A DNA stretch of 64,000 nucleotides from QHXW01 sp035297145 (lineage in GTDB: Bacteria; Acidobacteriota; Terriglobia; Bryobacterales; Bryobacteraceae), in contig DATGZN010000093.1 of assembly GCA_035297145.1 (NCBI GenBank), forward strand, positions 1 through 64,000. The letters run 5' to 3'. The position numbers and the translations under genes are program-made. The stretch's first letter is position 1, and the number at the start of each line of letters is the position of its first letter. The notes below the pieces were generated by a model. That model ran no database searches and was not told where the DNA came from. It worked only from the letters and a program-made list of their open reading frames with translations. Below are positions 7,353 through 16,500 of the stretch, piece by piece.

Positions 7353-8434
7353 TACTCGAAGCGCACGTCGTTTTGGCCCGCCCAGACAAGCGCTTCGGGC
7401 ACACGATCGGCGGGCGCAAGTGCCGCCCAATAACGAACGTGCAACGTGGCCTTCGCAGGAATCCACCGATAACACGGCGTGTCGAACAGCTTGTTGCGTT
7501 CGATCATTTTTCGCCGCGTTTCGGAAACGGGTGAGGCGCCGAATTCCATGCCGCGTGTAAGCGTCCTGCCGCCCCACGGAGGCAGCGTGCGGGCGTGGTT
7601 CTCTTCCCAGATGCCGAGCCATGGAAAATCCGCGCGATGCCACACGTAACCGAATGCCAGCTTGCTCGTGGGAGAAAATGCCACGAAGTATGCGTGATCG
7701 AGCCGCGGGTCCATCCGGTGGAAAGTGAAGGCCGCGGACACCGGTGCGCTGTTGTACACCCGCAGATCCGCATGTCCGCCATCCAGTGTCGGTACATTCG
7801 GCCAATCGAAATCTACGCCGCGCTTTTGATACTCGCCCGGTTGATGCATGTCCTCTTCGAATGTTCGCGATCGCGTGGCCGAGGCCCGGAACTCGGTCCG
7901 GCCGCGTTCGAGGAATGGCGGTCCGAGGGTCGCGTGCTCGGTCCAGGCGATGGGCCGGTCCGCGGCGGACAGATTCTCGAGTGTCTCGCGGATCTCAATC
8001 GCACGCTCGCCACCAAAGCGAATCCGGCGTTCGAAGCGCATCTGCGCAATCGGAAACTGCGCACGCTCGGTCAAACCGGTGGTGTCGGTCGTGACGTCGT
8101 AACGCGCCACCGACCCTTCGCCGTGCACCGTCATGCCCGCCGCCGCCTCCTCCGCCGACGGCTCGCCAAAAATATCGAGACACAGATTGTGGCCCATGAT
8201 GCCCGCCAATAGCTTGCTTTCGGAATCGTTGCCATATTCCGGGTGCTTGGCGAGATCGTATGTGGAAGGCTCGATCGACGGCCATGGCGGAATCCAGAGC
8301 GGGTTGATGCCAGTGGCTTTGTCGAGAATCTCGGCGATGTGTCCACCCTCATGGGTGACGGTGATGCGCAGGCGCTCGTTCTCGATGAAAGAGGCGCGCC
8401 GGCCGTGGAAGCTGGTTTCGGGCATAAGGATCAA
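7352..8434 (-). CDS. Galactose-mutarotase-like carbohydrate-binding protein
   Basis: This 360-residue protein has no signal peptide and is beta-rich throughout. Segments such as RLRITVTHEGGHIAEILDKATGINPLWIPPW near the N-terminus, and later WTEHATLGPPFL and HAYFVAFSPTSKLAFGYVW, resemble the aldose-1-epimerase / mutarotase supersandwich. In that fold an early glycine-rich turn is followed by histidines lining the sugar site. I cannot assign the catalytic His/Glu pair with certainty, so enzyme activity is a guess. ATGs at 8434 and 8425 are both possible and neither has a clear ribosome binding site. It is coupled to the acetyltransferase downstream. Confidence 0.55.
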   Translation of the reverse strand: MILMPETSFHGRRASFIENERLRITVTHEGGHIAEILDKATGINPLWIPPWPSIEPSTYDLAKHPEYGNDSESKLLAGIMGHNLCLDIFGEPSAEEAAAGMTVHGEGSVARYDVTTDTTGLTERAQFPIAQMRFERRIRFGGERAIEIRETLENLSAADRPIAWTEHATLGPPFLERGRTEFRASATRSRTFEEDMHQPGEYQKRGVDFDWPNVPTLDGGHADLRVYNSAPVSAAFTFHRMDPRLDHAYFVAFSPTSKLAFGYVWHRADFPWLGIWEENHARTLPPWGGRTLTRGMEFGASPVSETRRKMIERNKLFDTPCYRWIPAKATLHVRYWAALAPADRVPEALVWAGQNDVRFE

Positions 8435-8466
8435 GCATAACCGATGAGCGCGTTAGGCGACCGAGC

Positions 8467-9102
8467 TTACTCGTCCAGATCGTACGCAGCTTTGAGCCAG
8501 CGACGCACTTCGTCATCGATATGCGCGGTCGATGTGATCGGGATGCGGTGGGTGATGCGGTCCTTCTTGGCATAGCCGCCCGTGTCGATCAGGCGTCCTG
8601 ACGCCTTAGTCTCCCGGAGTGCAAAACCAAAATCGATGCGCGTGCGCGTGGCGGGCTTGATCTGGGCAAAGACATGGTGCCGATAGAGCGGAACGATTGT
8701 CTGGCAGGGGCATGCTTTCACATCTTTCCCCTGTTTCAAGCCAAGCTGCAAGAGTTCATCATAGATGGGCCACAGAGCGGCCTTCGATCCACTCAACATC
8801 TGGTCGACATGCTTTTCCGCCGCTTTCAGGTAGGCCACCGGATCGTCGTCCTCGGTATTCTTCCCGTCGGCGCGCTCCGCGATCCACCACGCGGCATTTG
8901 TACCCAGATTGTGTTTCGTCCTGAGCCACTCCCGGCGGTCTTCTTCCGTGGGTGGTCCCGATTTTTTCACCAGAGCGATCCACTGCTCGAGTGACTTGCC
9001 TGTCTTTTGTGGAAGATCAGCCACCCAGCGTTGGGTCGTCAGGACGCCGGGATGGACGCTGTAGAGAGACTTGCGTTGGGCGAACGTTTTGGCTTGCGGC
9101 AT
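8467..9102 (-). CDS. DUF4287/DUF5655 domain protein
   Basis: The 211-residue protein splits into two parts. The N-terminal half (about residues 30-75) has SLEQWIALVKKSGP and EWLRTKHNLGTNAAWWIAERA, the pattern of DUF4287. The C-terminal half, from about residue 100, with HVDQMLSGSKAALWPIYDELLQL, TIVPLYRHHVFAQIKPATRTRIDFGFALR and HIDDEVRRWLKAAYDLDE, matches DUF5655, a predicted nucleic-acid- or ligand-binding fold. No catalytic role is known. It is cytoplasmic and probably monocistronic. Confidence 0.72.
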   Translation of the reverse strand: MPQAKTFAQRKSLYSVHPGVLTTQRWVADLPQKTGKSLEQWIALVKKSGPPTEEDRREWLRTKHNLGTNAAWWIAERADGKNTEDDDPVAYLKAAEKHVDQMLSGSKAALWPIYDELLQLGLKQGKDVKACPCQTIVPLYRHHVFAQIKPATRTRIDFGFALRETKASGRLIDTGGYAKKDRITHRIPITSTAHIDDEVRRWLKAAYDLDE

Positions 9103-9144
9103 CCAGAGGATGATACGCCAGCCAATCTAACGGTTCAAGGCCTC

Positions 9145-9687
9145 TCAAGCCGATGCGGTGCGCCACGATTCGGCGTCGATTCGTTGTCCGGTGCCGCGGT
9201 GATCCGGCTCATAATTCCACGTTCGGGTGGCGGCGCGCAGAGCAGCTTTGGCCAGTTCCTCCACCCTGCTGAGTGGCACGCGGTCGCAAAATACGCTGTA
9301 TGGCGAAATTCGAGGTTGTCCCTTAACCGTCAATCCATCGCAGAGGGACTGGATGGCCGCCTGGCCGCTGGCGGTCAGCCGGTTAGCCGTGGTGAACAGT
9401 TCCAGTTGGACACGACCGTACTTGGAGCGTGGCGTTTGCCGCTCAAACCACACCATGGGGACTTTCAGCCGCCAGCACCACAAACCAAACGCTTCAATCA
9501 CCTTGCGAGAGTGGCGGCAGCGCGCGTCCAGGTAGCCCTTCTCCCGGGCCCGGTCGAGCCGTCGGCGCTCTCGATTGCCAAAAGCGGTCCCGGATTGGAA
9601 CGGGGATGAATCAGAACGGTACAAAACAACGGCATTCGGCATCACATTCCGGGAGAAGGCACGTAAACGGCCATCCTCCGGAATCAA
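9145..9687 (-). CDS. Hypothetical protein
   Basis: I place the start at the TTG at 9687 because it overlaps the stop of the upstream gene (TTGA) and because coding-like sequence continues upstream of the first ATG at 9642. That gives about 180 residues; the ATG gives 165. The protein is cytoplasmic and rich in Arg and Leu, with NAVVLYRSDSSPFQSGTAFG, KVIEAFGLWCWRLKVPMVWFERQ and ISPYSVFCDRVPLSRVEELAKAA. I recognise no family. It is probably co-expressed with the membrane protein before it. Confidence 0.5.
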   Translation of the reverse strand: MIPEDGRLRAFSRNVMPNAVVLYRSDSSPFQSGTAFGNRERRRLDRAREKGYLDARCRHSRKVIEAFGLWCWRLKVPMVWFERQTPRSKYGRVQLELFTTANRLTASGQAAIQSLCDGLTVKGQPRISPYSVFCDRVPLSRVEELAKAALRAATRTWNYEPDHRGTGQRIDAESWRTASA

Positions 9688-10124
9688 CAGGATGCGCGAA
9701 CCGCCCAGCAGACCGCCCACGCCAAGACGCCATATAACGCCAGTGTCGTCATCACGATAAAACTGTGCGGCTGTGTAAAACCGAGAACCGCGACCAATAA
9801 GACGCCAATGACGGCCAGAAGGAGCCAAGGGCCGTTTTCCCTGACCCACGCCTTCCTGAGCGCCTTCCGTTCGGCGCGCTCTGCATAATATCGCCGCCGG
9901 CCGAGTTCGTACCGCCGCCTGTACTCCGCGTCGCTCAGATCGGCCATCGGATTGCAGCTTTTCGGCGAATGCGATCGGCCGGCGCAGATGGCAGCGGCGA
10001 TCGCCACCCACACAACCGGCTGCACCGCCGGAATCCGTCGTACACGGCCGCACAGGCATTCGCGAAACTCCGCACATAACTCCAGCGTTTCCAACGCCAG
10101 CGCGCGCTGTGGACGCAGCCCCAT
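9684..10124 (-). CDS. Small membrane protein, unknown
   Basis: The reading from the ATG at 10124 gives 146 residues. A shorter reading from the ATG at 9947 (MADLSDAEYRRRYE) gives 87 and is also plausible. The certain part is a highly charged segment rich in Arg, Tyr and Ala, followed by two hydrophobic helices (PWLLLAVIGVLLVAVLGF and FIVMTTLALYGVLAWAVCWAV). That means a basic cytoplasmic head and a C-terminal helical hairpin in the membrane. No family recognised. The stop overlaps the next gene's TTG start. Confidence 0.5.
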   Translation of the reverse strand: MGLRPQRALALETLELCAEFRECLCGRVRRIPAVQPVVWVAIAAAICAGRSHSPKSCNPMADLSDAEYRRRYELGRRRYYAERAERKALRKAWVRENGPWLLLAVIGVLLVAVLGFTQPHSFIVMTTLALYGVLAWAVCWAVRASC

Positions 10125-10152
10125 GATGTGCTTATCGGCCCGGCGAAGGGTT

Positions 10153-10884
10153 CTATTGAGAGAGTCTAAAGTACATGCCGACGTAAGAAGCACGTCTCGA
10201 TGGATGCAACCGGACCCTGCAGCGCAGATCGCCAATATTCCACTGATCTACCAGATCGTATCCGCTGGATGTCAGACTGGCGGTGAATTCTGCCCGGTTG
10301 AACGCTCTGTAGGGACAGACGGAGGGGCCGATGTCCTGAAGGGTGACGAACGGAGGGCCGTCGGAAACCGGCAGCTTATTCACGAGCACGTGCTTCGGGG
10401 GCGATGAAAACGAGGCAAGCATGTCCGAAAGCGGGCGGTCGATATACTGAAGTGCGCCCGAGGCGAGAAGGATGGCGGGATTCGGGCAATCCCCCAAACG
10501 AGTTGTGAATACCAGGGCCTCACGCGGGTGGTCCTTGACGAACCGCTTTCCTGCCTCTACGGAAGCGGGGAGATCATAGACGACCCACTTGAAATCCGAC
10601 GGGTAGCAGAGATACTTCTCGAATGCATAAAAGACAACTCCAATGTTCCCACCGATATCGAGAAGTTCTGAACCACCTTGGATGAGCCGCGAGAGCCAGT
10701 AGATGAGGGCGTAGTCGCCCCACCGCGGTGCCAGACATTGTTGATACAACTCCGCGGCCTGCCGATTGTCATAGCCGAATTTTCGTGAGCGCGGCGCCGC
10801 CGCTTCGGCTTGCTCCATGGTCTGGAATAAACCACGGAAGGGCGATCCAAGTGCCAGGATGAAATCGTTTGCTGCTCGAATCAT
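10153..10884 (-). CDS. TIGR04325-family putative methyltransferase, copy A
   Basis: The ATG at 10884 gives 243 residues. The protein has FRGLFQTMEQAEAAAP near residue 20, then a glycine-rich SAM-binding-like loop in LLDIGGNIGVVFYAF. After that come VVYDLPASVEAG (acidic end of strand 2), ILLASGALQYID and HVLVNKLPV. This ordering is that of the TIGR04325 (LIC12133-type) methyltransferases, which often lie in surface-polysaccharide regions. The substrate is unknown. A clearly related gene is divergently transcribed 49 bp away, so this is half of a duplicated pair. Confidence 0.82.
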   Translation of the reverse strand: MIRAANDFILALGSPFRGLFQTMEQAEAAAPRSRKFGYDNRQAAELYQQCLAPRWGDYALIYWLSRLIQGGSELLDIGGNIGVVFYAFEKYLCYPSDFKWVVYDLPASVEAGKRFVKDHPREALVFTTRLGDCPNPAILLASGALQYIDRPLSDMLASFSSPPKHVLVNKLPVSDGPPFVTLQDIGPSVCPYRAFNRAEFTASLTSSGYDLVDQWNIGDLRCRVRLHPSRRASYVGMYFRLSQ

Positions 10885-10933
10885 TACGCGCAATTTCAGT
10901 ATATAATATCCTTAACTTCTGTTTTGCCACTTG
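10885..10933. promoter_or_regulatory. Short AT-rich divergent promoter region
   Basis: The 49-bp gap between the two divergent methyltransferase genes holds the AT-rich core TATATAATATCCTTAA. On the plus strand TATAAT at 10902-10907 fits a -10 box about 26 bp before the start at 10934. On the minus strand TATACT (10904-10899) lies 14 bp before the start at 10884. No convincing -35 box is visible for either. The two genes probably share overlapping promoters here. Confidence 0.4.
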
Positions 10934-11809
10934 ATGACTACCGGGCCGAGGCGCACAGCGCGGGAAATCCTGATAGACAAGCCGATCGTCTTCTTCCTAA
11001 ACAACTTGCGAAGGCTGCCGCTCACCCATTACGTGGCGCACATCATATACGAGCAGCACTTTGCGAGGGCCTCGGGGCGCCGGCGGCTCTTTCGGGGGGT
11101 GTACCGGACCTTCGAAGAGGCGAAGCAAGCAGCACCCAACACCAAGCCCCTTCGTTATGACGACTCGGCCTACTGCTACGAAAAAAACCATCGGATCGTC
11201 CTGGCAAGCGACTATCCGGTAATCTTCTGGCTGTCACGCCTGTTGCCAGAATGCTCTTCAGTCGTGGACTTCGGCGGCAACGTAGGAATGGCTTTTTACT
11301 CCTACCAGAAATACATTACCTACCCTCCGCATCTTTGCTGGCTTGTCTATGATTTATCGGATGTGGTGGAGGCCGGACTGCGAATCCACACTAAGGAGGG
11401 CGCACCGGCAGGGCTAACCTTCACCACAACACTATCGGACTGCGCCGGTGGCGACATTCTTCTGGCTTCCGGCTCGCTCCAATACGTTCCCGAGACCCTT
11501 CCGGAAGTGCTAGCGGAAATTGGGACCAGGCCCAAGCATCTCTTGCTGAACAAGTTGCCTGTTTGCGAGGGCGATTCGTTCGTGACACTGCAAAGTACCG
11601 GGACCGGTTTTTCTCCTTATCAGATCACGAATCGGAAGGCGCTTCTCGATCAACTCTCATCGCTGGGCTATGATCTCGAAGACGCCTGGGACAACCCGGG
11701 CATGTCTCTGGTCATTCCCGGGGAGCCGGCGCATTCCTTGAGCGGCTTCAGCGGAATGTACCTCAAGCGGCGCGACACCCACTACCGGACTACACGAAAT
11801 AATCCTTGA
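10934..11809 (+). CDS. TIGR04325-family putative methyltransferase, copy B
   Basis: The ATG at 10934 gives 291 residues; a TTG directly before it is an alternative. The same ordered motifs as in copy A appear: FRGVYRTFEEAKQAAP, VVDFGGNVGMAFYSYQKY, LVYDLSDVVEAG, ILLASGSLQYVPE and HLLLNKLPV. This copy has about 40 extra N-terminal residues. The two are recognisable paralogues, but the sequences have diverged enough that they likely act on different substrates. The 3' end runs 20 bp into the convergent dnaJ gene. Confidence 0.82.
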   Translation: MTTGPRRTAREILIDKPIVFFLNNLRRLPLTHYVAHIIYEQHFARASGRRRLFRGVYRTFEEAKQAAPNTKPLRYDDSAYCYEKNHRIVLASDYPVIFWLSRLLPECSSVVDFGGNVGMAFYSYQKYITYPPHLCWLVYDLSDVVEAGLRIHTKEGAPAGLTFTTTLSDCAGGDILLASGSLQYVPETLPEVLAEIGTRPKHLLLNKLPVCEGDSFVTLQSTGTGFSPYQITNRKALLDQLSSLGYDLEDAWDNPGMSLVIPGEPAHSLSGFSGMYLKRRDTHYRTTRNNP

Positions 11810-12914
11810 CCTTCTCGAAGATGCCCTTCTCAGCAGGCTGATTGTCAGTGGGGAGCGTGTCGCGCAATTGTTCCAGCAGTTTCTTCTGATCGCGCGTGAG
11901 CTTGGTTGGAGTTTTGACGTCGATGTGGGCCACGATATCGCCGCGGTTGTGGCTGTTGACGTGAGGCACGCCTTTGTGGCGGATGCGAAGCTGGGCGCCG
12001 GTCTGGGTGCCTTCGGGGATTTTCAAAGTCTCCGGCTGTTCGAGCGTGGGGATCTCAATCGTGGCTCCCAGCGCCGCCTGCGCCATGTTCACCGGAATGG
12101 TGCAGTGCAGGTCATACTCGTGCCGCTCGAAGAACGCATGCTCTCTGACTTTGAGAACCACATACAGATCCCCGGGCGGGCCGCTGTTGGCTCCCGGCTC
12201 ACCTTCGTGCGCCAGACGCAGGCGGGTGCCGTTGTCCACGCCGGCAGGTAAATTGACCTTCAGCTTGCGATTTACCTGCTTGTAACCCTGGCCCCGGCAC
12301 TCCCGGCATGGCGTACGGATCACTTGGCCTGCTCCTCCGCATTGCCCGCACGTGCGGCGCACGGAAAGGAAACTCTGCTGATAGATCACCTCGCCGCGCC
12401 CGTGGCAGGCTGGGCAGGTGGTGGCGCCACTGCCCGGCTCCGCGCCTTTGCCGCCGCAGCGGTCGCATAACTCCGAGCGCGGCACTTGAATCTCGGCCAC
12501 CATACCGAACACGGCATCTTCGAAGCGAATTTCGAGGTCGTAGCGGACATCCTGCCCACGCTGCGGGCGGCTGCGACCCCGCGCTCCACCTGAGCCGAAC
12601 ATGTCGCCGAAGCCGAAGAACTCACCCAGAATGTCACTGAGGTCGAAGCTGCTGGGATCGAACCCTGCGCCTCCGGCGGCCGATTGCAATCCCTGGTGGC
12701 CGAACCGGTCGTAGGCCGCGCGCTTTTGCGGATCGCTCAGGACGCTATAGGCTTCCGCGGCTTCCTTGAATTTCTCCTCGGATTCCTGATTGTCGGGATT
12801 GCGGTCGGGATGATGTTGTAGAGCGAGCTTGCGGTACGCGCTCTTGATCTGCTGGTCGTCGGCGTCACGCCCAACGCCCAGTACTTCGTAGTAATCTCGT
12901 TTGGTCACGGGCAT
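11790..12914 (-). CDS. dnaJ: Chaperone protein DnaJ
   Basis: The 374-residue protein is a full type I DnaJ. The J domain (residues 4-70) has HPD at 35-37. A Gly/Phe-rich linker follows. The zinc region has all four repeats (CDRCGGKG, CPACHGRG, CGQCGGAG, CRECRGQG), and the C-terminal substrate-binding domains follow. It delivers unfolded clients to DnaK and stimulates its ATPase. It lies 9 bp downstream of grpE on the same strand. No dnaK is present in the window. Confidence 0.97.
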   Translation of the reverse strand: MPVTKRDYYEVLGVGRDADDQQIKSAYRKLALQHHPDRNPDNQESEEKFKEAAEAYSVLSDPQKRAAYDRFGHQGLQSAAGGAGFDPSSFDLSDILGEFFGFGDMFGSGGARGRSRPQRGQDVRYDLEIRFEDAVFGMVAEIQVPRSELCDRCGGKGAEPGSGATTCPACHGRGEVIYQQSFLSVRRTCGQCGGAGQVIRTPCRECRGQGYKQVNRKLKVNLPAGVDNGTRLRLAHEGEPGANSGPPGDLYVVLKVREHAFFERHEYDLHCTIPVNMAQAALGATIEIPTLEQPETLKIPEGTQTGAQLRIRHKGVPHVNSHNRGDIVAHIDVKTPTKLTRDQKKLLEQLRDTLPTDNQPAEKGIFEKVKDYFV

Positions 12915-12923
12915 GGCTCAGAG

Positions 12924-13511
12924 TCAGGAGGGACGGACGGCAACTTTCACCATAGCTGGCCGAAGCAGCTTGTTCTTAAAATTGTACCCCTTCTGGAATT
13001 CGCCCAGGATGGTTTGATCTTCAGCCTGATCGGTCTCCGCCCGCTCAATCGCCTGGTGCTGGTTCGGATCGAACTTCTTGCCCACTGTATCCATCGGCTC
13101 GAGGCCCATTTTCTTTAAGGCTTCGTACAGTCGCGTGTAAATGAGCTGGATCCCCTTGGTGTAACTGGCATCGGCGCACTCGACTTTCAGCGCCCGTTCG
13201 AAGTCGTCCAGGATGGGCAGCATTTCGCGCACGAACTCCATGCCGGCAAATTGCACGAATTCCGAGCGATCGCGCTCGGCGCGCTTGCGGAAGTTCTCAA
13301 AGTCGGCCTGGCGGCGGAGCAAACGGTCGTGCAGATCGGCCTTCTCTGCCTTCAACTGCTCAATCTGATCGACGAGCTTGCGCTGTTCGTCTCCGAAGCG
13401 CGTCTTGACCTGCGCGTCGATATCTAGGGCAGCCAGCGAGTGTCCACCGTCGCCCTTCTCATCTTGCGGAGACGGCGTCTTCACGTCTGGCTCCTGGTTC
13501 TCTTTCCCCAC
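12924..13511 (-). CDS. grpE: Nucleotide exchange factor GrpE
   Basis: The 195-residue protein has a charged N-terminal tail and a long coiled coil (EQRKLVDQIEQLKAEKADLHDRLLRRQADFENFRKRAERD). It is followed by the GrpE signature region with LPILDDFERAL, a GIQLIYTRLYEALKKMG helix, and KFDPNQHQAIE, ending in the beta-wing GYNFKNKLLRPAMVKVA. It releases ADP from DnaK. dnaJ follows at 9 bp. No CIRCE inverted repeat is visible upstream. The 5' end faces a plus-strand TonB-receptor gene 60 bp away. Confidence 0.96.
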   Translation of the reverse strand: MGKENQEPDVKTPSPQDEKGDGGHSLAALDIDAQVKTRFGDEQRKLVDQIEQLKAEKADLHDRLLRRQADFENFRKRAERDRSEFVQFAGMEFVREMLPILDDFERALKVECADASYTKGIQLIYTRLYEALKKMGLEPMDTVGKKFDPNQHQAIERAETDQAEDQTILGEFQKGYNFKNKLLRPAMVKVAVRPS

Positions 13512-13571
13512 GTTTTTAGGTTACCAAATGGCGCAAGATCTCTCGCACGCGGTATCCTGCAAATTCGACCG

Positions 13572-16500
13572 ATGCCCAGGTGGCTTGTGATTCTCAGTCT
13601 GGCGTGCCTGGCACCGGGTAGCGCCGCCGCCCAGGCAACGGGGCGAATCGTGGGTACCGTGGAGGATCCGACGACCAGCCCCGTTCCTGGCGCGCGGGTG
13701 ACGCTTACTCTTGCTGGATCTTCAATCGTTTACGCACAAACGGTGACCTCCAGCAGCGGTGCATTTGTGTTCGCGGCTCTGTCGCCTCGGACATATGATC
13801 TGACACTAGAAGCCAAGAGATTTCTGAGCGTCGTGCTGACAAACCAACGCGTTGCTGCCGGTGTCACGGTTTCGCTTCCGACCATCATGTTGGTTCCCGG
13901 GGGCGACCGTGGACCAGTAATGACTACGCCCGTTTTGCAAATTACGGATGTCGCCGTCGCATCATCATTAACGTCACTGGAAATGAACCAGTTGCCGACG
14001 TCGCGCCGTGACCCGTTTCCGCTGTTCGAGACGCTTCCCGGTGTGCAGGACAATGGCCGCGCTGCTTCAATTTACGGGCAGTCCACATCCGTCGAGAACA
14101 TCACGCTGGACGGGGTCAACGTACAGACCAACTTTGCCCCGCCGCAGACACTGAGTTCCATCTCTCTCGCCTTGCACACCGGTCAGATTGAAGAAGTGGG
14201 CATCGTGACCGGCGGTGTTTTCGGGTGCGGCTGCTCGCAGATCATGTTCAGCTCGCCGACCGGCAGTAACGGGCTCCATGGTTCGGGCTATTGGCTCGGT
14301 ATCCCCAACGGGCTGAGTGCGCAGTACTGGACCGATAACACCCGGGGAACTCCCGCTAAAACGAGTCTCAATCAAGTGGGAGGCTCGCTCGGCGGCGCGC
14401 TGCTGAAAAACCGGCTTTTCTTCTTTGCGAATTACGAAGCGGATCTAGACAGGTCATCCATCACCCGGACGGGCGAAGTACTCACGAATGCGCTCACCAG
14501 CCAGGATCCGCTATTGCAGAAGGTTCTCAATCTCATTCCATCGAGCACATCCGGAACGTACCGCGGCACGCAGCAGAATGGCAGTACGGTGAACCTGGGA
14601 TTATTGCGGCTGGACTATCTGGCTTCGGCGCGTCACTTTTTTGGCGTGACGCTCGCCGGCGATACCAGCACGACCGACGATCCCACAGACTCGTCGGTAT
14701 TCGGGCCGAAGCCGGACACCACGATTCACGTTGCATCGCAGCTTTACTCGGGGTTCTGGCGATGGTCGATCAGCCCAACCTTGACCAACGAGGTACACGT
14801 GGGCGCGAGCCTTCCCACGCTAGATTTCCGCAACTCGCTGCGCTCTCAGTTCCCGTTCATAGCGATCCTCAATGACCCGAGTGTTTCGGTGAGCCAACCC
14901 ATGACGGGCATGGACCCTCGGGGAATGAGCGACGACCTGTACAGCTACCAGGACGATCTGCACTGGGTGTATCGCAAACACTCGTGGCGGTTCGGTGCGT
15001 GGATCCAGCAATACCGGCTGAACACGTACGGCTTCAACAACGGGTTGCTCGATTCGCTCACCGTACCACGCTATGTCGTGAACAACATCGCAGCGGGCAT
15101 AATTTCCGAAATCGATCAGCGCTTCAACATCGCATCGCCGACCTCGGGATACTCGAGCGGATCCACGGCTCGCAGCCGGCTTTCCGCCAACATGCTCTCG
15201 GGCTATTTTCACGACGATTGGAAACTCTTGCGCTCGCTCAATATCAGTTGGGGTTTCCGGTACGACTATCTGTCGCCCGCGCAGGAGAACACCGGCACGG
15301 CGATCGTTCCCAGTCTCTCGTCTTTTCTGGCCAACACCGTGTATGACCAGACCCTGGCGTTCGGTTTCGCTTCGACGCGGCAGAAGCTGTACGCGCGCGA
15401 TCTCGACAACGACAGTCCATATATCGGCGCGGCCTGGAGACCGTTCGACACGCTCCCGCTGGTAGTGCGGGGCGGCCTCAACGTTAGCTACATGCCGGAC
15501 GACTTGCTGCCGAACATGAGCATTTATGCGCTGCGGAATCCGTTTCAGAGCTTCAACGTGACGGCGATCCCGGCAAGGCGCGGTAGCCTCTCGCCAGGGC
15601 TGGTGATCCCAACGCCGCAGCTTCCGTCCACGTTGAATCTGCAAACTCTGTTGGCTTTCGACCGCAGCTACCATCAGCCGCCTGGAACAGTTTATGCCGT
15701 CAGCGGCGACTTGCGGACGCCCAACGTGGAATATTGGAACCTGGGAATTGAGACCCAAGTTCGCGGATTTCAATTGGATGCGCGTTACCTGGGAAATCGG
15801 CTGAACGAGGCGGCTCGTTCTGTGGATCGGAACCAGGTGATGTTGCCGCCTGCATTTTTGGCGGCATATCTGAAGGTGCGATCGGCCCTGCTCAGCGGCA
15901 GCCCGACCACCGGTTTTCCCCTGCTGCCGGGTGGCGGACTGTGCGCGAATTTCAGCACCGTGAATTGCCAGCCGGACGTGCACGCCATCTCCTTGATCGA
16001 GACAGGACAAGTTGGTGAGCTGGCCCGCTGGTACATGGCGCAGGGTTACGCACCCGATCTGAACGCTGGTTATTACGTTCTGGGAAATCCGGTGGCGCCC
16101 GGTGGTATCGATTTGTTATCGAAACTGGGCACCGCACGGTACGATGGGCTGCAACTCACGGCATCGCGGCACACGGCGAACGGTCTGAACCTGGCTGCCA
16201 GTTATGTTTTCTCAAAGGTTCTGGGCAACCTGGACGATTACCAAACTGGCGCCATCGATCCCTACCTGTATCTGCACAATCCCTCGCTCGAAAACGCTCC
16301 CGAGCCGTTCAACCAGAAGCACGCATTCAAGCTAACCGCGATTTGGGACATGCCCTACTTCAGAAGCGCAAGCACGCTCGCCGGACGAGTTCTGGGAAAC
16401 TGGAGCCTGAGCGGGATCGTGATCGCGCAATCGGGTGCGCCGTTCTCACTGCTCTCCGGCGGCTACGTCGTTGCGCCAGACGGCCAGGTCAACTTGGTCA

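Noticed and set aside
7353..7805. N-terminal extension of the RimI-like frame
   Set aside because: The extra 151 codons re-read the mutarotase-like gene and have no GNAT character. The ATG at 7352 is the proper start.
13512..13571. CIRCE element before grpE
   Set aside because: I looked for the 9-9-9 inverted repeat on both strands here and upstream of hrcA and did not find it.
14820..16010. 396-codon open frame antisense to the TonB receptor
   Set aside because: It has no recognisable domain, while the plus strand codes a complete signal peptide, plug and barrel.
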